43,961 bases of DNA from Elusimicrobia bacterium RIFOXYA2_FULL_39_19 (GTDB lineage Bacteria > Elusimicrobiota > Endomicrobiia > CG1-02-37-114 > XYA2-FULL-39-19): contig MGVC01000057.1 in the NCBI GenBank assembly GCA_001800285.1, positions 1 through 43,961 on the forward strand. The letters run 5' to 3'. Below the pieces are notes generated by a model, which ran no database searches, had not been told where the DNA came from, and saw only the letters and a program-made list of their open reading frames with translations. Below are positions 23,027 to 31,445 of the stretch, piece by piece. Position 1 is the first letter of the stretch. Each line of letters begins with the position of its first letter. The translations under genes and the position numbers were made by a program.

Positions 23027-24007
23027 CTATTTTATCCCTGCAACTATCAAATCTCTTTCATCTATAATGCCTATGGGTTTGCCGGCTTTATCAATAACCG
23101 GCAGATTGTCGCAGTTATACCGGTTCATAATTTCTACAGCATCTACCGCAAGTTTATTTGCAGTAATGCATTTCGGATTTTTAGTCATAACTTCCGAAAT
23201 TCTGCGGTCCAGCAGATTTCTGTCATTCTGCAGGTTTCTTCTTAAATCGCCGTCCGTAAAATAACCGGTAAGTTTGCCTTTTGCATTAACTATGCTTACC
23301 GCGCCCAGCTTTGTCTGCGTCATTACCTTTAAGGCATCTTTAACTTTCAGGTTTTCTGCTATTACCGGGTTTTCTTTACCTGTATGCATAAGCTTTTCAA
23401 CTTTAAGAGTAAGCTTGCTTCCCAGATTTCCGCCCGGATGAAACTTTGCAAAATCTTCTTTTTTAAATCCGCGCATTTTCGCGGCAGAAAGAGCTAACGC
23501 ATCTCCCATAGCCAGCATGGCGGTAGTTGATGCCGTAGGCACCAGGTTATACGGGCAGGCTTCTTTTTTCACGGGTGTGTAAAGCACGTAGTCCGCAAAT
23601 TTTGTAATAAAAGAATTCACCCTGCCTGTAATAGAAATTATTTTTAAGCCCATGGTTTTGATGTAGGGAAGGATTTTTTTTACTTCCTCAGATTCGCCGG
23701 AATAGGAAAGCGCAATTACCAGGTCTATCTTAGTCATCATGCCCATATCGCCATGTACAATTTCCGCAGGGTGCACAAATATGGAAGGAATGCCCAATGA
23801 CGAAAAAGTTGCAGCTATCTTTCTGCCGATAAGACCTGATTTACCCATGCCGGTCACAACAACCCTGCCGGACTTTGAAGAAACAGAATTTATCAGCAAA
23901 ACTGAATTAAAAAAATCATTATTAAGGCTGTTTATCTGTTCTTTGACTGCCTGAGACTCAACTTCAAAAATTGTTTTTGCAAATTTAATTACGCTTTCTT
24001 TGTTCAT
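23027..24007 (-). CDS. kdsD: Arabinose-5-phosphate isomerase
   Basis: This 326-residue protein has an N-terminal SIS sugar isomerase domain (about 1-190; VVVTGMGKSGLIGRKIAATFSSLG, FVHPAEIVHGDMGM, SYSGESEE) and two C-terminal CBS domains (about 205-326). This is the KdsD/KpsF layout. It makes arabinose-5-phosphate from ribulose-5-phosphate, the first step to Kdo. All other Kdo synthesis genes are in this window. The zinc-ribbon gene lies 4 bp upstream. Confidence 0.95.
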   Translation of the reverse strand: MNKESVIKFAKTIFEVESQAVKEQINSLNNDFFNSVLLINSVSSKSGRVVVTGMGKSGLIGRKIAATFSSLGIPSIFVHPAEIVHGDMGMMTKIDLVIALSYSGESEEVKKILPYIKTMGLKIISITGRVNSFITKFADYVLYTPVKKEACPYNLVPTASTTAMLAMGDALALSAAKMRGFKKEDFAKFHPGGNLGSKLTLKVEKLMHTGKENPVIAENLKVKDALKVMTQTKLGAVSIVNAKGKLTGYFTDGDLRRNLQNDRNLLDRRISEVMTKNPKCITANKLAVDAVEIMNRYNCDNLPVIDKAGKPIGIIDERDLIVAGIK

Positions 24008-24011
24008 TTTA

Positions 24012-24257
24012 TTATTTCGTTTCCTGTACCGATTTTAACCACGGGGTAATATCTTTGGGCAGTTTTCTCATGTAAGGTTTAAAAAGGGCGTTAAGAGAAA
24101 AAAACAAAATTATCAGCACGCCGAAAATAATCCCCAAAGTTTTTGCATGCCACTGCCAATTGGGCGTCCAGACCGGCTTAAGAGCCAGCGACGTGCCGCA
24201 CTTTTTGCATACTTTTGCTTCTTCTTTGTTTTCTACGTTGCATTTTGGGCATTTCAT
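24012..24257 (-). CDS. Small zinc-ribbon membrane protein
   Basis: This 81-residue protein starts with a zinc ribbon (CPKCNVENKEEAKVCKKCG, two CxxC pairs), followed by one membrane segment (about 40-60; LGIIFGVLIILFFSLNALF) and a short tail. A GGAGG ribosome binding site lies before the ATG. The function is unknown. It is only 4 bp upstream of kdsD and so likely co-expressed. Similar small proteins are common in poorly characterised phyla. Confidence 0.75.
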   Translation of the reverse strand: MKCPKCNVENKEEAKVCKKCGTSLALKPVWTPNWQWHAKTLGIIFGVLIILFFSLNALFKPYMRKLPKDITPWLKSVQETK

Positions 24258-24312
24258 CTAAAAATTCCTCCAGAACTTTTGACCCGGATGTTGTATTTTC
24301 GTATTTTGTAAG

Positions 24313-24346
24313 GTACAAAAAAGAAAACAATCAGGGTTAATTGTTT
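24313..24346 (-). terminator. Possible terminator after the transaldolase gene
   Basis: On the minus strand AAACAAT and ATTGTTT form a 7-bp stem with an 8-nt loop that begins at the transaldolase stop codon and is followed by TCTTTTTT. The stem is AT-rich and so weak, but the T-run is in the right place. Confidence 0.4.
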
Positions 24347-25004
24347 ATTTTGTTTTTGCTTTTTCCCAGTCTTCTATAAACTTCTTTATGCCGGCATCGG
24401 TAAGGTCATGTCTGAGCAGTTCATTTACCAGTTTAAACGGAATAGTTACAGAATGTGCGCCGTGTTTTGCGGAACCTAAAATGTGGTTGTTGTTTCTAAT
24501 GGAAGCAACTATTACTTTGGTTTTAAACCCGTAATTTTTATAGATACCCATTATCTCGCCGATTAAATCAACACCGTTCTGGCCAATATCATCAAGACGG
24601 CCTACAAACGGGCAGATATAATTTGCGCCTGCCACTGCTGCGCTTACCGCTTGCAATGGAGAAAAAACCAGGGTCAGGGCAGTTTTAATTTTTTTCTTCT
24701 TTAACGCACTTACGGCTTTTATGCCGTCAGGCGACATGGCTATTTTGGCAACTATCTGAGGGGAAATTTTTGCAAATTCCAGCGCTTCTTTCATAATTCC
24801 GTCATATTCCGGGCTTATCGGCTCTGCCAGTACGTCTACACCTTTTGCCGCTTTGCAGATTTCAGCCAGCAGTTTTTTCTGGGCGCTTAATTCCGATACT
24901 TTTTTTGACATCAGTGACGGGTTTGTGGTAATACCGCCAAGCAGACCCATTTCCCTTATCTGATTTATTTCCGCTACATCTACTGAATCTAAAAATATTT
25001 TCAT
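24345..25004 (-). CDS. Transaldolase / fructose-6-phosphate aldolase family protein
   Basis: This 219-residue protein belongs to the small transaldolase group (TalC/FSA-like): KIFLDSVDVAEINQIREMG, GGITTNPSLMSKK, PQIVAKIAMSPDGIKAV, and TALTLVFSPLQAVSAAVAGANYICPFVGRLDDIG. It would exchange three-carbon units between sugar phosphates such as sedoheptulose-7-phosphate and fructose-6-phosphate. Transaldolase and aldolase activities cannot be separated by eye. An AGGAGG ribosome binding site precedes the start. Its place among Kdo and heptose genes suggests supply of pentose and heptose phosphates, which is inference. Confidence 0.9.
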   Translation of the reverse strand: MKIFLDSVDVAEINQIREMGLLGGITTNPSLMSKKVSELSAQKKLLAEICKAAKGVDVLAEPISPEYDGIMKEALEFAKISPQIVAKIAMSPDGIKAVSALKKKKIKTALTLVFSPLQAVSAAVAGANYICPFVGRLDDIGQNGVDLIGEIMGIYKNYGFKTKVIVASIRNNNHILGSAKHGAHSVTIPFKLVNELLRHDLTDAGIKKFIEDWEKAKTK

Positions 25005-25036
25005 CCTCTTCCTCCTGTTAAATTATTTGTAATATT

Positions 25037-25299
25037 AAAATTGATGATTTACAATTAAAAATAATTGAAAAATATTTTCTATGTGAGCCTAAGCGATACA
25101 AATTACTTGATTTTCATAAATGAGTAGCCGAGGCTCCTCCGCTGTAAAGCGGGAATTAGGAGAACACGGCGAGGCATATCCTCTTTAGTGTCTGCTGGGA
25201 GATTACAGGATAATCTAGCAGACCTCGTTTATGAATAAGTAATTTGTGTTTGAGCGTTAAGCGAACAAGAAAATTGTTTTTCATGTTATTTTGACATTA
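25037..25299 (+). repeat. Fold-back repeat family 1, copy B (candidate structured RNA)
   Basis: This is the second copy of the element at 6740, with about 18 differences over some 263 bp. The core is 25066-25283. The second stem is perfect here (ACAAATTACTT/AAGTAATTTGT) where copy A has ACAAATTGTTT/AAGCAATTTGT, so one pair has changed on both sides. Stem changes CGAGG against CGGGG (both facing CCTCG) and ACAC against ACAT (both facing GTGT) also keep pairing. It fills the gap between the transaldolase start and the kdsA end. Confidence 0.75.
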
Positions 25300-25307
25300 T
25301 TAATTAT

Positions 25308-26132
25308 TTATTTTCTTCTTACAATTTCGTTTATTGCTTTTGCTTTTATAAGCAGTCTTTCAAGTTTATCCAAAGCCAGCATGCTTACCGCGTCACAAAG
25401 CGCTTTTGCAGGTTCCGGGTGAACTTCCAGAAATAACCCGTCACAACCGGCGCCTACAGAAGCCAGGGTAAGCGGATAAATAAACTGAGACTGCCCGCCC
25501 TTTGCGTCTTTTGAAGGCGGCCCGGGCATGCGCACCATGTGCGTTACATCCGCAAAAACCGGATAACCCAGCTCCTGCATAATAGAGTAAGAGCGCATAT
25601 CGCACACCAGGTTGTTATAACCGAATATGGCGCCTCTTTCCGTTAAAAATATTTTTTCATTTCCGGTAGATTTCGCTTTTTCGCATATTTTTTTCATATC
25701 CCAGGGGGCCAGAAACTGGCCTTTTTTGATATTAATTATTCTTTTTGTTTTTGCGGCTTCTACCACCATATCCGTCTGCGGAGAAAGATAGGCCGGTATC
25801 TGAAGTATATCCAGCACTTCTGCGGCATAAGGAATTTCGTTTCTGCAGTGCACATCGGATACTACGGGTATATGAAGTTCTTTTTTAATTTTTGCCAGAA
25901 TGGCCAGGCCTTTTTTTAAACCGGGACCCCGGTAAAAATCTACAGCGCCGCGGTTTGATTTATCGTAGGAAGATTTGAAGATGTAGGGGATTTTTAGTTT
26001 ATCGGTTATTTTTTTTACTTTCTCTGCTACCGTAATAGTAAGTTTTTCGCCTTCAATCACACATGGCCCTGCAATAAGCACCAATGGATTGTTGCCGCCA
26101 ATTTTAATCTTTCCAAGTTCAATTACTTTCAT
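25308..26132 (-). CDS. kdsA: 3-deoxy-8-phosphooctulonate synthase
   Basis: This 274-residue DAHP-synthase-type barrel condenses arabinose-5-phosphate with PEP to Kdo-8-phosphate. Visible motifs are LIAGPCVIEGE, FKSSYDKSNRGAVDFYRGPG, VVSDVHCRNEIPYAAEVLDILQIPAYL and MPGPPSKDAKGGQSQFIYPLT. The cysteine in AGPCVIE (Cys24) suggests the metal-dependent class. The start overlaps kdsB by 4 bp, so the order is rfaE1-kdsB-kdsA in one operon. Confidence 0.96.
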   Translation of the reverse strand: MKVIELGKIKIGGNNPLVLIAGPCVIEGEKLTITVAEKVKKITDKLKIPYIFKSSYDKSNRGAVDFYRGPGLKKGLAILAKIKKELHIPVVSDVHCRNEIPYAAEVLDILQIPAYLSPQTDMVVEAAKTKRIINIKKGQFLAPWDMKKICEKAKSTGNEKIFLTERGAIFGYNNLVCDMRSYSIMQELGYPVFADVTHMVRMPGPPSKDAKGGQSQFIYPLTLASVGAGCDGLFLEVHPEPAKALCDAVSMLALDKLERLLIKAKAINEIVRRK

Positions 26133-26887
26133 AGCCTTTCACCTTTCATTTTTATAATTTTTTCTACAGCTTTTATATCTTCCGGCCTGTCTACCGGCAC
26201 AGAATTTTCTTTTTTTACTATAACTACTTTTATTTTATAGCCGTTTTCCAGGATTCTCAGCTGTTCCAGCTTTTCTGTGTTTTCAAGACTGCTTTCTTTA
26301 AGCTTTACAAACTTTTTTAAGAAATCACTTTTGTAAACGTACAGACCGATATGTTTGTAATAAAGGCCTGCTTTGCTTTTTTCATAGCGGGTACTGTTTG
26401 GTATTATTGAACGGGAAAAGTAAAGGGCATAATGGTTTTTATCAAAAACAACTTTTGCGCTGTTTGTGTCTGAAAGGTTTTCTGTTTCATCTACAAGGCA
26501 TACCGGAGTAGACACTACAGCCTGTGTGTCTTTTAAAATTCCTTTGATAGTATTTGAAATTATGTCCGGTGAAATAAGAGGTTCATCTCCCTGAAGGTTT
26601 ATTACAATGGAGCATTTAATGTTTCTTACTGCCTGGGCAATCCGGTCCGTGCCTGATTTGCACTCCGGTGAAGTCATAACAGCTTTTGCGCCGAAACTTA
26701 CAGCTTTATCAAATATCCTTTTATCATCAGTGGCTATTATTACTTCATCAATCAGTTTTACTTTTTTTGCTCTTTCCCAAACCCTTTGTATCATAGGTTT
26801 ACCGCAGATTAATGCCAGCGGTTTGCCGGGAAACCTGGTAGATTCATATCTGGCGGGTATTACACAGATTATTCTGCTTATCTTCAT
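26129..26887 (-). CDS. kdsB: CMP-Kdo synthetase (3-deoxy-manno-octulosonate cytidylyltransferase)
   Basis: This 252-residue nucleotidyltransferase activates Kdo with CTP. It has VIPARYESTRFPGKPLALICGKPMIQRVWERA at the N-terminus, then VIIATDD, MTSPECKSGTDRIAQAV and VINLQGDEPLI, and YSRSIIP-type residues (FSRSIIPNSTRY). All are standard for KdsB. It overlaps kdsA and rfaE1 by 4 bp on either side. Confidence 0.96.
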   Translation of the reverse strand: MKISRIICVIPARYESTRFPGKPLALICGKPMIQRVWERAKKVKLIDEVIIATDDKRIFDKAVSFGAKAVMTSPECKSGTDRIAQAVRNIKCSIVINLQGDEPLISPDIISNTIKGILKDTQAVVSTPVCLVDETENLSDTNSAKVVFDKNHYALYFSRSIIPNSTRYEKSKAGLYYKHIGLYVYKSDFLKKFVKLKESSLENTEKLEQLRILENGYKIKVVIVKKENSVPVDRPEDIKAVEKIIKMKGERL

Positions 26888-27870
26888 ATAGTTCTGCTTA
26901 TGGATTTTTTAAGTTCATCTACAGTTACCGTTGCCGTACCCAGCTTTGCCACCACTAAACCTGCGGCATAATTGGCTATTTCTGCTGATTCTTTCAGCGG
27001 TGCTCCGGCTGATAGGCACAGAGTTAGCACGGATATTACGGTATCACCCGCGCCTGTAACGTCAAATACTTCTTTGGCTCTGGTAGGGATAAACACGGGT
27101 TGTTTTGATTTCTCAAAAATTGCCATGCCTTTTTCTCCAAGAGTGATAATTACGGAAGTGCTGTTTAATGCTTTTAAGATTTTATTGCCGAGATCGGTTA
27201 TTTCTTTTTCGGTGGATATTCTTTTAGGAAGCCTCATGCCCTGCATGGCTTCATTGAGGTTCGGTGTGATGCAGGTAACTTTTTTGTAGTTTAAGAAATG
27301 CTCTATTTTCGGGTCAACGGTAATAGGCAGTGATTTTGCCCGCGCCAGGTCTATGGTTTTGGATAATAAAGCTGAGGTGATTACGCCCTTGCCGTAATCT
27401 GAAATCATTACAGCATCCATTTCAGGCATAACGCGCTCTATATAGTTTAGGGCTTTTGTAAGAGCTGCAACGGATATTTTTTCCCGGCTTTCCTTGTCAA
27501 ATCTGACAATCTGCTGATGGCTTGCCATTACGCGGGTTTTAATGGTAGTGGGCCTTTCAATATCTGTAAACACTCCGTCAATATTAATGTTAAGTTCTTT
27601 GAGTTTTGATGACAGGCTTTCAGCGGAACTATCCGCCCCGATAATGCCTACCAGGTGCGCATTACCGCCAAGAGTACTGATGTTATTTGCCACGTTGCCG
27701 GCACCGCCGGGCATAAAAGTTTCTTTTATTATATCCACTACCGGCACAGGGGCTTCCGGAGAAATCCTGGTAACACTGCCGTAAAGGAATTTATCCAGTA
27801 TCAGGTCCCCTACAATTAAGATGTTTTTCTTTAAAAACTTATCAATATACTGATTATACTTGCTTTTCAT
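26884..27870 (-). CDS. rfaE1: D-beta-D-heptose 7-phosphate kinase (RfaE domain I)
   Basis: This 328-residue PfkB-family kinase has ILIVGDLILDKFLYGSVTRISPEAPVPV and the C-terminal DVTGAGDTVISVLTLCLSAG signature with the catalytic Asp. It matches the kinase half of HldE; the adenylyltransferase half is absent, so nucleotide activation needs a separate RfaE2 gene outside the window. An AGAGGT ribosome binding site precedes the ATG, and TATAAT-like sequences lie 20-35 bp upstream. It is the first gene of the rfaE1-kdsB-kdsA operon. Confidence 0.93.
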   Translation of the reverse strand: MKSKYNQYIDKFLKKNILIVGDLILDKFLYGSVTRISPEAPVPVVDIIKETFMPGGAGNVANNISTLGGNAHLVGIIGADSSAESLSSKLKELNINIDGVFTDIERPTTIKTRVMASHQQIVRFDKESREKISVAALTKALNYIERVMPEMDAVMISDYGKGVITSALLSKTIDLARAKSLPITVDPKIEHFLNYKKVTCITPNLNEAMQGMRLPKRISTEKEITDLGNKILKALNSTSVIITLGEKGMAIFEKSKQPVFIPTRAKEVFDVTGAGDTVISVLTLCLSAGAPLKESAEIANYAAGLVVAKLGTATVTVDELKKSISRTI

Positions 27871-28060
27871 AACAGTTACCTCTATTATAAATTCATTATA
27901 TTGGGGTTTGCCCGGGCCAAAGATGTGAAATACCTCGATATTTTATAATATTTTTCGGGATTTTACAATTATTTATTAATAATTATAATTATAAGGCGCC
28001 TGACAAGCTGAAGCGGGGTTAAATACAGGAAAAGGTAAGCTTTTGAGGCTGGTATGGAAC
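27871..28060. other. AT-rich gap upstream of rfaE1
   Basis: This 190-bp gap holds TATAAT-like hexamers near 27886-27901 on the minus strand and a very AT-rich palindromic stretch (about 27967-27993). No convincing -35 at standard spacing was found. It probably contains the promoter of the rfaE1 operon and the 3' end of the DUF3108 transcript. Confidence 0.3.
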
Positions 28061-28855
28061 TCAATTAATCTTTTTCAATTCGGCTGATATAGAACCGACA
28101 AATATCTTTGAACGCATAAGGACAGGTATTCTTCTTTTATCCGTTGTCATCCAGATCCACAGCCTTCCTTTAGCGCGGAAAAGCCCGGAATCTCCAACTA
28201 AAAACGGCTCAAGTTTGAAACATTCAAAATTTCCCGCCGGAACATGGACTTTTTCTTTTTTGTAAACCACTATTTTAAGCGGGTAACTTTTGTCTCCGCT
28301 CTGGGCATTTATATAATATTCTTTCCCCGGTTCAAGCTCCAGCGTGCGCAAAAAATAAAGCGCGGATAAAACATCCTGCGTAAATTCAGGAATGTCCCCT
28401 TCTTTTTTAACGGAATCTTTTCCCTGTACATGTTCATTTAAATCAAATCTGCCCGCTATTTGGTCAAAGGTTGTTATTTCTTCGCGGATATAGGACCCTT
28501 CATGCTGGTGTTTTTCATACTTCAGCGAACATACGCTTTCCACATCTATCCAGGATTCATCTTTATTTCTTACTTTATAAAAAACATCAAAAAAAGGCAG
28601 CGATTTGGATTCTGTAACCAGGTGATAAGCCTGCCTGCCGTTAACTGTTTCAATATTTTCAATTTTCATTGATGCTTGACCCGCTTCCAGCAGGCCCCAG
28701 CTGATCTGAAATTCAAGTTTTTCACCCAAAGCAAAAGCATCATTGGTTACTTTCCGCCACTGAAACTTTCTGGCGCTTGTGCCGGCCGGATCCTGCGCCT
28801 GCACGAAAGCGGATGTATTTAGCACTAACAATGCGCAAAAAATATACTTTTTCAT
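28061..28855 (-). CDS. Exported DUF3108 family protein
   Basis: This 264-residue protein has a signal peptide (KKYIFCALLVLNTSAFVQAQ). Its body begins AFALGEKLEFQISWGLLEAGQASM and contains FFDVFYKVRNKDESWID, FTQDVLSALYFLRTLELEPGKEY and VPAGNFECFKLEPFL, the DUF3108 pattern. The domain forms a beta-barrel-like fold in the periplasm and its function is not established; it often sits near envelope genes. Its ATG overlaps the gmhB stop by 4 bp, so it ends the operon GT4-deacetylase-lpxK-gmhB-DUF3108. Confidence 0.8.
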   Translation of the reverse strand: MKKYIFCALLVLNTSAFVQAQDPAGTSARKFQWRKVTNDAFALGEKLEFQISWGLLEAGQASMKIENIETVNGRQAYHLVTESKSLPFFDVFYKVRNKDESWIDVESVCSLKYEKHQHEGSYIREEITTFDQIAGRFDLNEHVQGKDSVKKEGDIPEFTQDVLSALYFLRTLELEPGKEYYINAQSGDKSYPLKIVVYKKEKVHVPAGNFECFKLEPFLVGDSGLFRAKGRLWIWMTTDKRRIPVLMRSKIFVGSISAELKKIN

Positions 28856-29583
28856 TTGGGGTTTGCTGGTTTATTAGGGTTTTTGTGAAATTTTCTGAAT
28901 TTTGAAAAACGTTTCCTGTTTTTGTTTTGTGATGAATTGTTTTGAATTGATTGATTTATATTATTTCTGTTTTTATTGTTGAAATTTGCCGGTTTATTTT
29001 GAACAATTGCAATGTTTGCTTCCTGTACATTCTGATTTTTTGGAATTTTTGAGCCGGTTTCTATTATCCATTTTGCCGCGTCATATAGATCTTTTGCCAC
29101 ATAATCCGGTACGGGTTCCTGTTTTTCGTTTTTGCCGTGGCCGGTAAGCACCAGAATGCCTTTACCGCCGAATTTTCCGGCAAATAAGACATCGCTTATT
29201 TTATCGCCGATACAGAAACTATTCGTCAAATCTATGCCGCTTTTTTTTGATGCTTTTAATGCCATGCCGATATTCGGTTTCCGGCAATGGCAGTTATCCT
29301 GCGGGTGGTGCGGGCAATAATGTATATCATCAATTTTTATTCCGTTTAATGACAGCACACCGACTAATTTGTCATGAATGGCATTCATCTGCTCAACCGT
29401 AACCATTTTTTTTGCAATTCCTGACTGGTTTGTAACCACTATGAGTTTATAGCCGCCGCGCTGAAGCATTTTCAATGCCGGAATAGCGCCTTCTATAAAC
29501 TCCAGGCCTTCGGGGTCATTAAGATAATGTTTATCTTCAATTATTGTACCGTCTCTGTCAAGAAATACCGCGATATTTTTCAT
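28852..29583 (-). CDS. gmhB: D-glycero-D-manno-heptose 1,7-bisphosphate phosphatase with Asn/Lys-rich tail
   Basis: Residues 1-180 are a HAD IIIA phosphatase: FLDRDGTIIEDKHYL with Asp9 and Asp11, VVTNQSGIAKKMV, the zinc-binding loop YCPHHPQDNCHCRKP, and FCIGDKISDVLFAGKFGGKGI. This matches GmhB of heptose synthesis. After about residue 190 there is a 50-residue low-complexity tail rich in Asn, Lys, Arg and Gln, absent from typical GmhB (about 180-190 residues). The tail is basic and probably disordered. HisB-N-type phosphatases are related, but the LPS neighbours favour GmhB. It follows lpxK by 22 bp. Confidence 0.88.
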   Translation of the reverse strand: MKNIAVFLDRDGTIIEDKHYLNDPEGLEFIEGAIPALKMLQRGGYKLIVVTNQSGIAKKMVTVEQMNAIHDKLVGVLSLNGIKIDDIHYCPHHPQDNCHCRKPNIGMALKASKKSGIDLTNSFCIGDKISDVLFAGKFGGKGILVLTGHGKNEKQEPVPDYVAKDLYDAAKWIIETGSKIPKNQNVQEANIAIVQNKPANFNNKNRNNINQSIQNNSSQNKNRKRFSKFRKFHKNPNKPANPK

Positions 29584-29605
29584 TTTTTCCTTTTATTTCC
29601 GGGCC

Positions 29606-30649
29606 TTACACTTTGAAAACAAAGTTTTCAAATGTCTTTTTTTCTTCTATTTCAAGCTCTATTTTTAAAAAGTGCATATTCAAGTCCGTTAAATTCATTT
29701 TACGCATTACAGCTTCTATTTTTACCGCATCTTTCTGGGTAGTAAATATTACTTCTTTCTTTTCTGAGAGTTTTGTTATATCGGATTCCTTATACCAGTA
29801 ATGATCCGGGAACCTGATTGTATCAACTATATCAATTCCAAGCGACTGCAGGGTTTTTTCAAAAGACAGCGGATTACCTATACTTGAAAGCGCTATGGCT
29901 TTTTTATTTTCAAATCCGTTTGGCGCGGTTTTTTCACGGGAAATTATTTTTTCAAATCCTGCAGGTTTATGATAAGCCCGCACAATGGGTGAAAACTGAT
30001 TATACTTTCTTATTTTGTTAGTGATATAATCAATTTTTTCTTTATGCACCAACCCGGAATTAGTCAGCAATATCACAGAAGCCCTGCATAAACAACTTAA
30101 CGGCTCCCTTAAACGGCCCAGCGGAAGCAGAAACCCTCCGCCAAACGGTTTAAGACAGTCTATTAGTACTATATCCAGATCCCTATGAAGTTTCCAGTGC
30201 GAAAAACCATCATCAAGAATTAAAAGATCAGCATTAAAATTTTCAACAGCGTATTTTCCGGCTTCATACCGGCTTTTGCAGACAATTACCGGTACACCTT
30301 TCAGGCTTTCTGCCAGCAAATACGGTTCGTCACCGGATTCGGTTATCTGCGCAAGCAGTTTTTCTTTATCTGAAACCACCAGCAGGTCCGGGCCGGCGCT
30401 TTTTCTTTTATAACCCCTGCTTAATACCGCTACATTGCGGCCTTTTTCCTGAAACATTTTAGCCAGCAGTATAACAGCCGGTGATTTACCCGTACCGCCG
30501 GTTGTAATATTCCCGGCACAGATTACTTTTTTAGGCAGGTACTTTTTATTTTTTAAAGAACTGTTATATTTTAATTTTACGGCAATTCCATAAATTACCG
30601 ACAATAACCATAACACGGGGGAAAATATTACTTTTATCAATATAACCAT
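29606..30649 (-). CDS. lpxK: Tetraacyldisaccharide 4'-kinase
   Basis: This 347-residue membrane-associated kinase phosphorylates the lipid A precursor at the 4' position. It has an N-terminal hydrophobic segment, the P-loop region AGNITTGGTGKSPAVILLA, LSRGYKRKSAG, GDEPYLLA and the family motif LDDGFSHWKLHRDLDIVLID. Length and motif order are normal. It begins 7 bp after the deacetylase stop. Confidence 0.95.
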   Translation of the reverse strand: MVILIKVIFSPVLWLLSVIYGIAVKLKYNSSLKNKKYLPKKVICAGNITTGGTGKSPAVILLAKMFQEKGRNVAVLSRGYKRKSAGPDLLVVSDKEKLLAQITESGDEPYLLAESLKGVPVIVCKSRYEAGKYAVENFNADLLILDDGFSHWKLHRDLDIVLIDCLKPFGGGFLLPLGRLREPLSCLCRASVILLTNSGLVHKEKIDYITNKIRKYNQFSPIVRAYHKPAGFEKIISREKTAPNGFENKKAIALSSIGNPLSFEKTLQSLGIDIVDTIRFPDHYWYKESDITKLSEKKEVIFTTQKDAVKIEAVMRKMNLTDLNMHFLKIELEIEEKKTFENFVFKV

Positions 30650-30656
30650 TTATTTT

Positions 30657-31436
30657 TTAAACACCTAAAAATATTTTTAAAAAGAACCATTTTAAATCCC
30701 AGTAATTAATGAAAGAAAATGACTCCACACCTTTCCATTCAACCCGCGGAATTTCATAAACATCTGTTCTTTTAATTATTAAACCTGAATGCGTGGTGCA
30801 GGCTCCAATGTAACCGGCTTTTTTTGCCATATTTTTTACATCATCATCAAACCTGCCCATAGGATAGCAAAACATATTTACTTTTTTTTCTGTTAGTTTT
30901 TCCAAGGATTTTTTTGACTCGCAGAGTTCATACTTTAAATCCTGATATCTTAATGAAGCCACATTTTTATGGTTCATTGTATGGCTTCCTATAGACCAAT
31001 ATTTGGATATTTCTTTTATTTCTTTTGATGACATTCGTGCTTCAGGATAGGTGCGTTCATGAGCCAGGGTTTTGCCTATCTCGTTTACAGCCACAAAAAC
31101 AGTAGCCGTAAAACCGTATTTGTTTAAAATGGGCAGCGCTCTTTTGAAATTATTTTTGTAGCCGTCATCAAAAGTAATCACAAACGTTTTTTTTGGCGGA
31201 GTAACATTCTGCCTCAGGGCTTCAATCATTTCTTCAAAAGAAATAGTCCTGTAACCGCGCAGTTTAAGGTATTTCATCTGCAAATCAAACATAAACGGCT
31301 GAATGTATACTGACCTCAGCCCGGATTTATAACCGTCAACATTGTGATAATAAAGAACAAAGGATTTTTTTGACAAATCCCTGGCGGCAAAAACACCGGC
31401 AATTACAATTAAAACAATAATTAATAGTTTTTTCAT
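30657..31436 (-). CDS. Polysaccharide deacetylase (NodB domain)
   Basis: This 259-residue protein has an N-terminal signal or anchor segment (KKLLIIVLIVIAGVFAA), then a NodB domain with TFDDGYKNNFKRALPILNKYGFTATVFV and the zinc ligands in SHTMNH, then MFCYPMGRFDD. It should remove acetyl or similar groups from a sugar at or outside the inner membrane. The gene lies between a GT4 and lpxK, which suggests an LPS or exported glycan substrate, but this is inferred. The motif set is complete. Confidence 0.88.
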   Translation of the reverse strand: MKKLLIIVLIVIAGVFAARDLSKKSFVLYYHNVDGYKSGLRSVYIQPFMFDLQMKYLKLRGYRTISFEEMIEALRQNVTPPKKTFVITFDDGYKNNFKRALPILNKYGFTATVFVAVNEIGKTLAHERTYPEARMSSKEIKEISKYWSIGSHTMNHKNVASLRYQDLKYELCESKKSLEKLTEKKVNMFCYPMGRFDDDVKNMAKKAGYIGACTTHSGLIIKRTDVYEIPRVEWKGVESFSFINYWDLKWFFLKIFLGV

Positions 31437-31445
31437 AACACCTTC

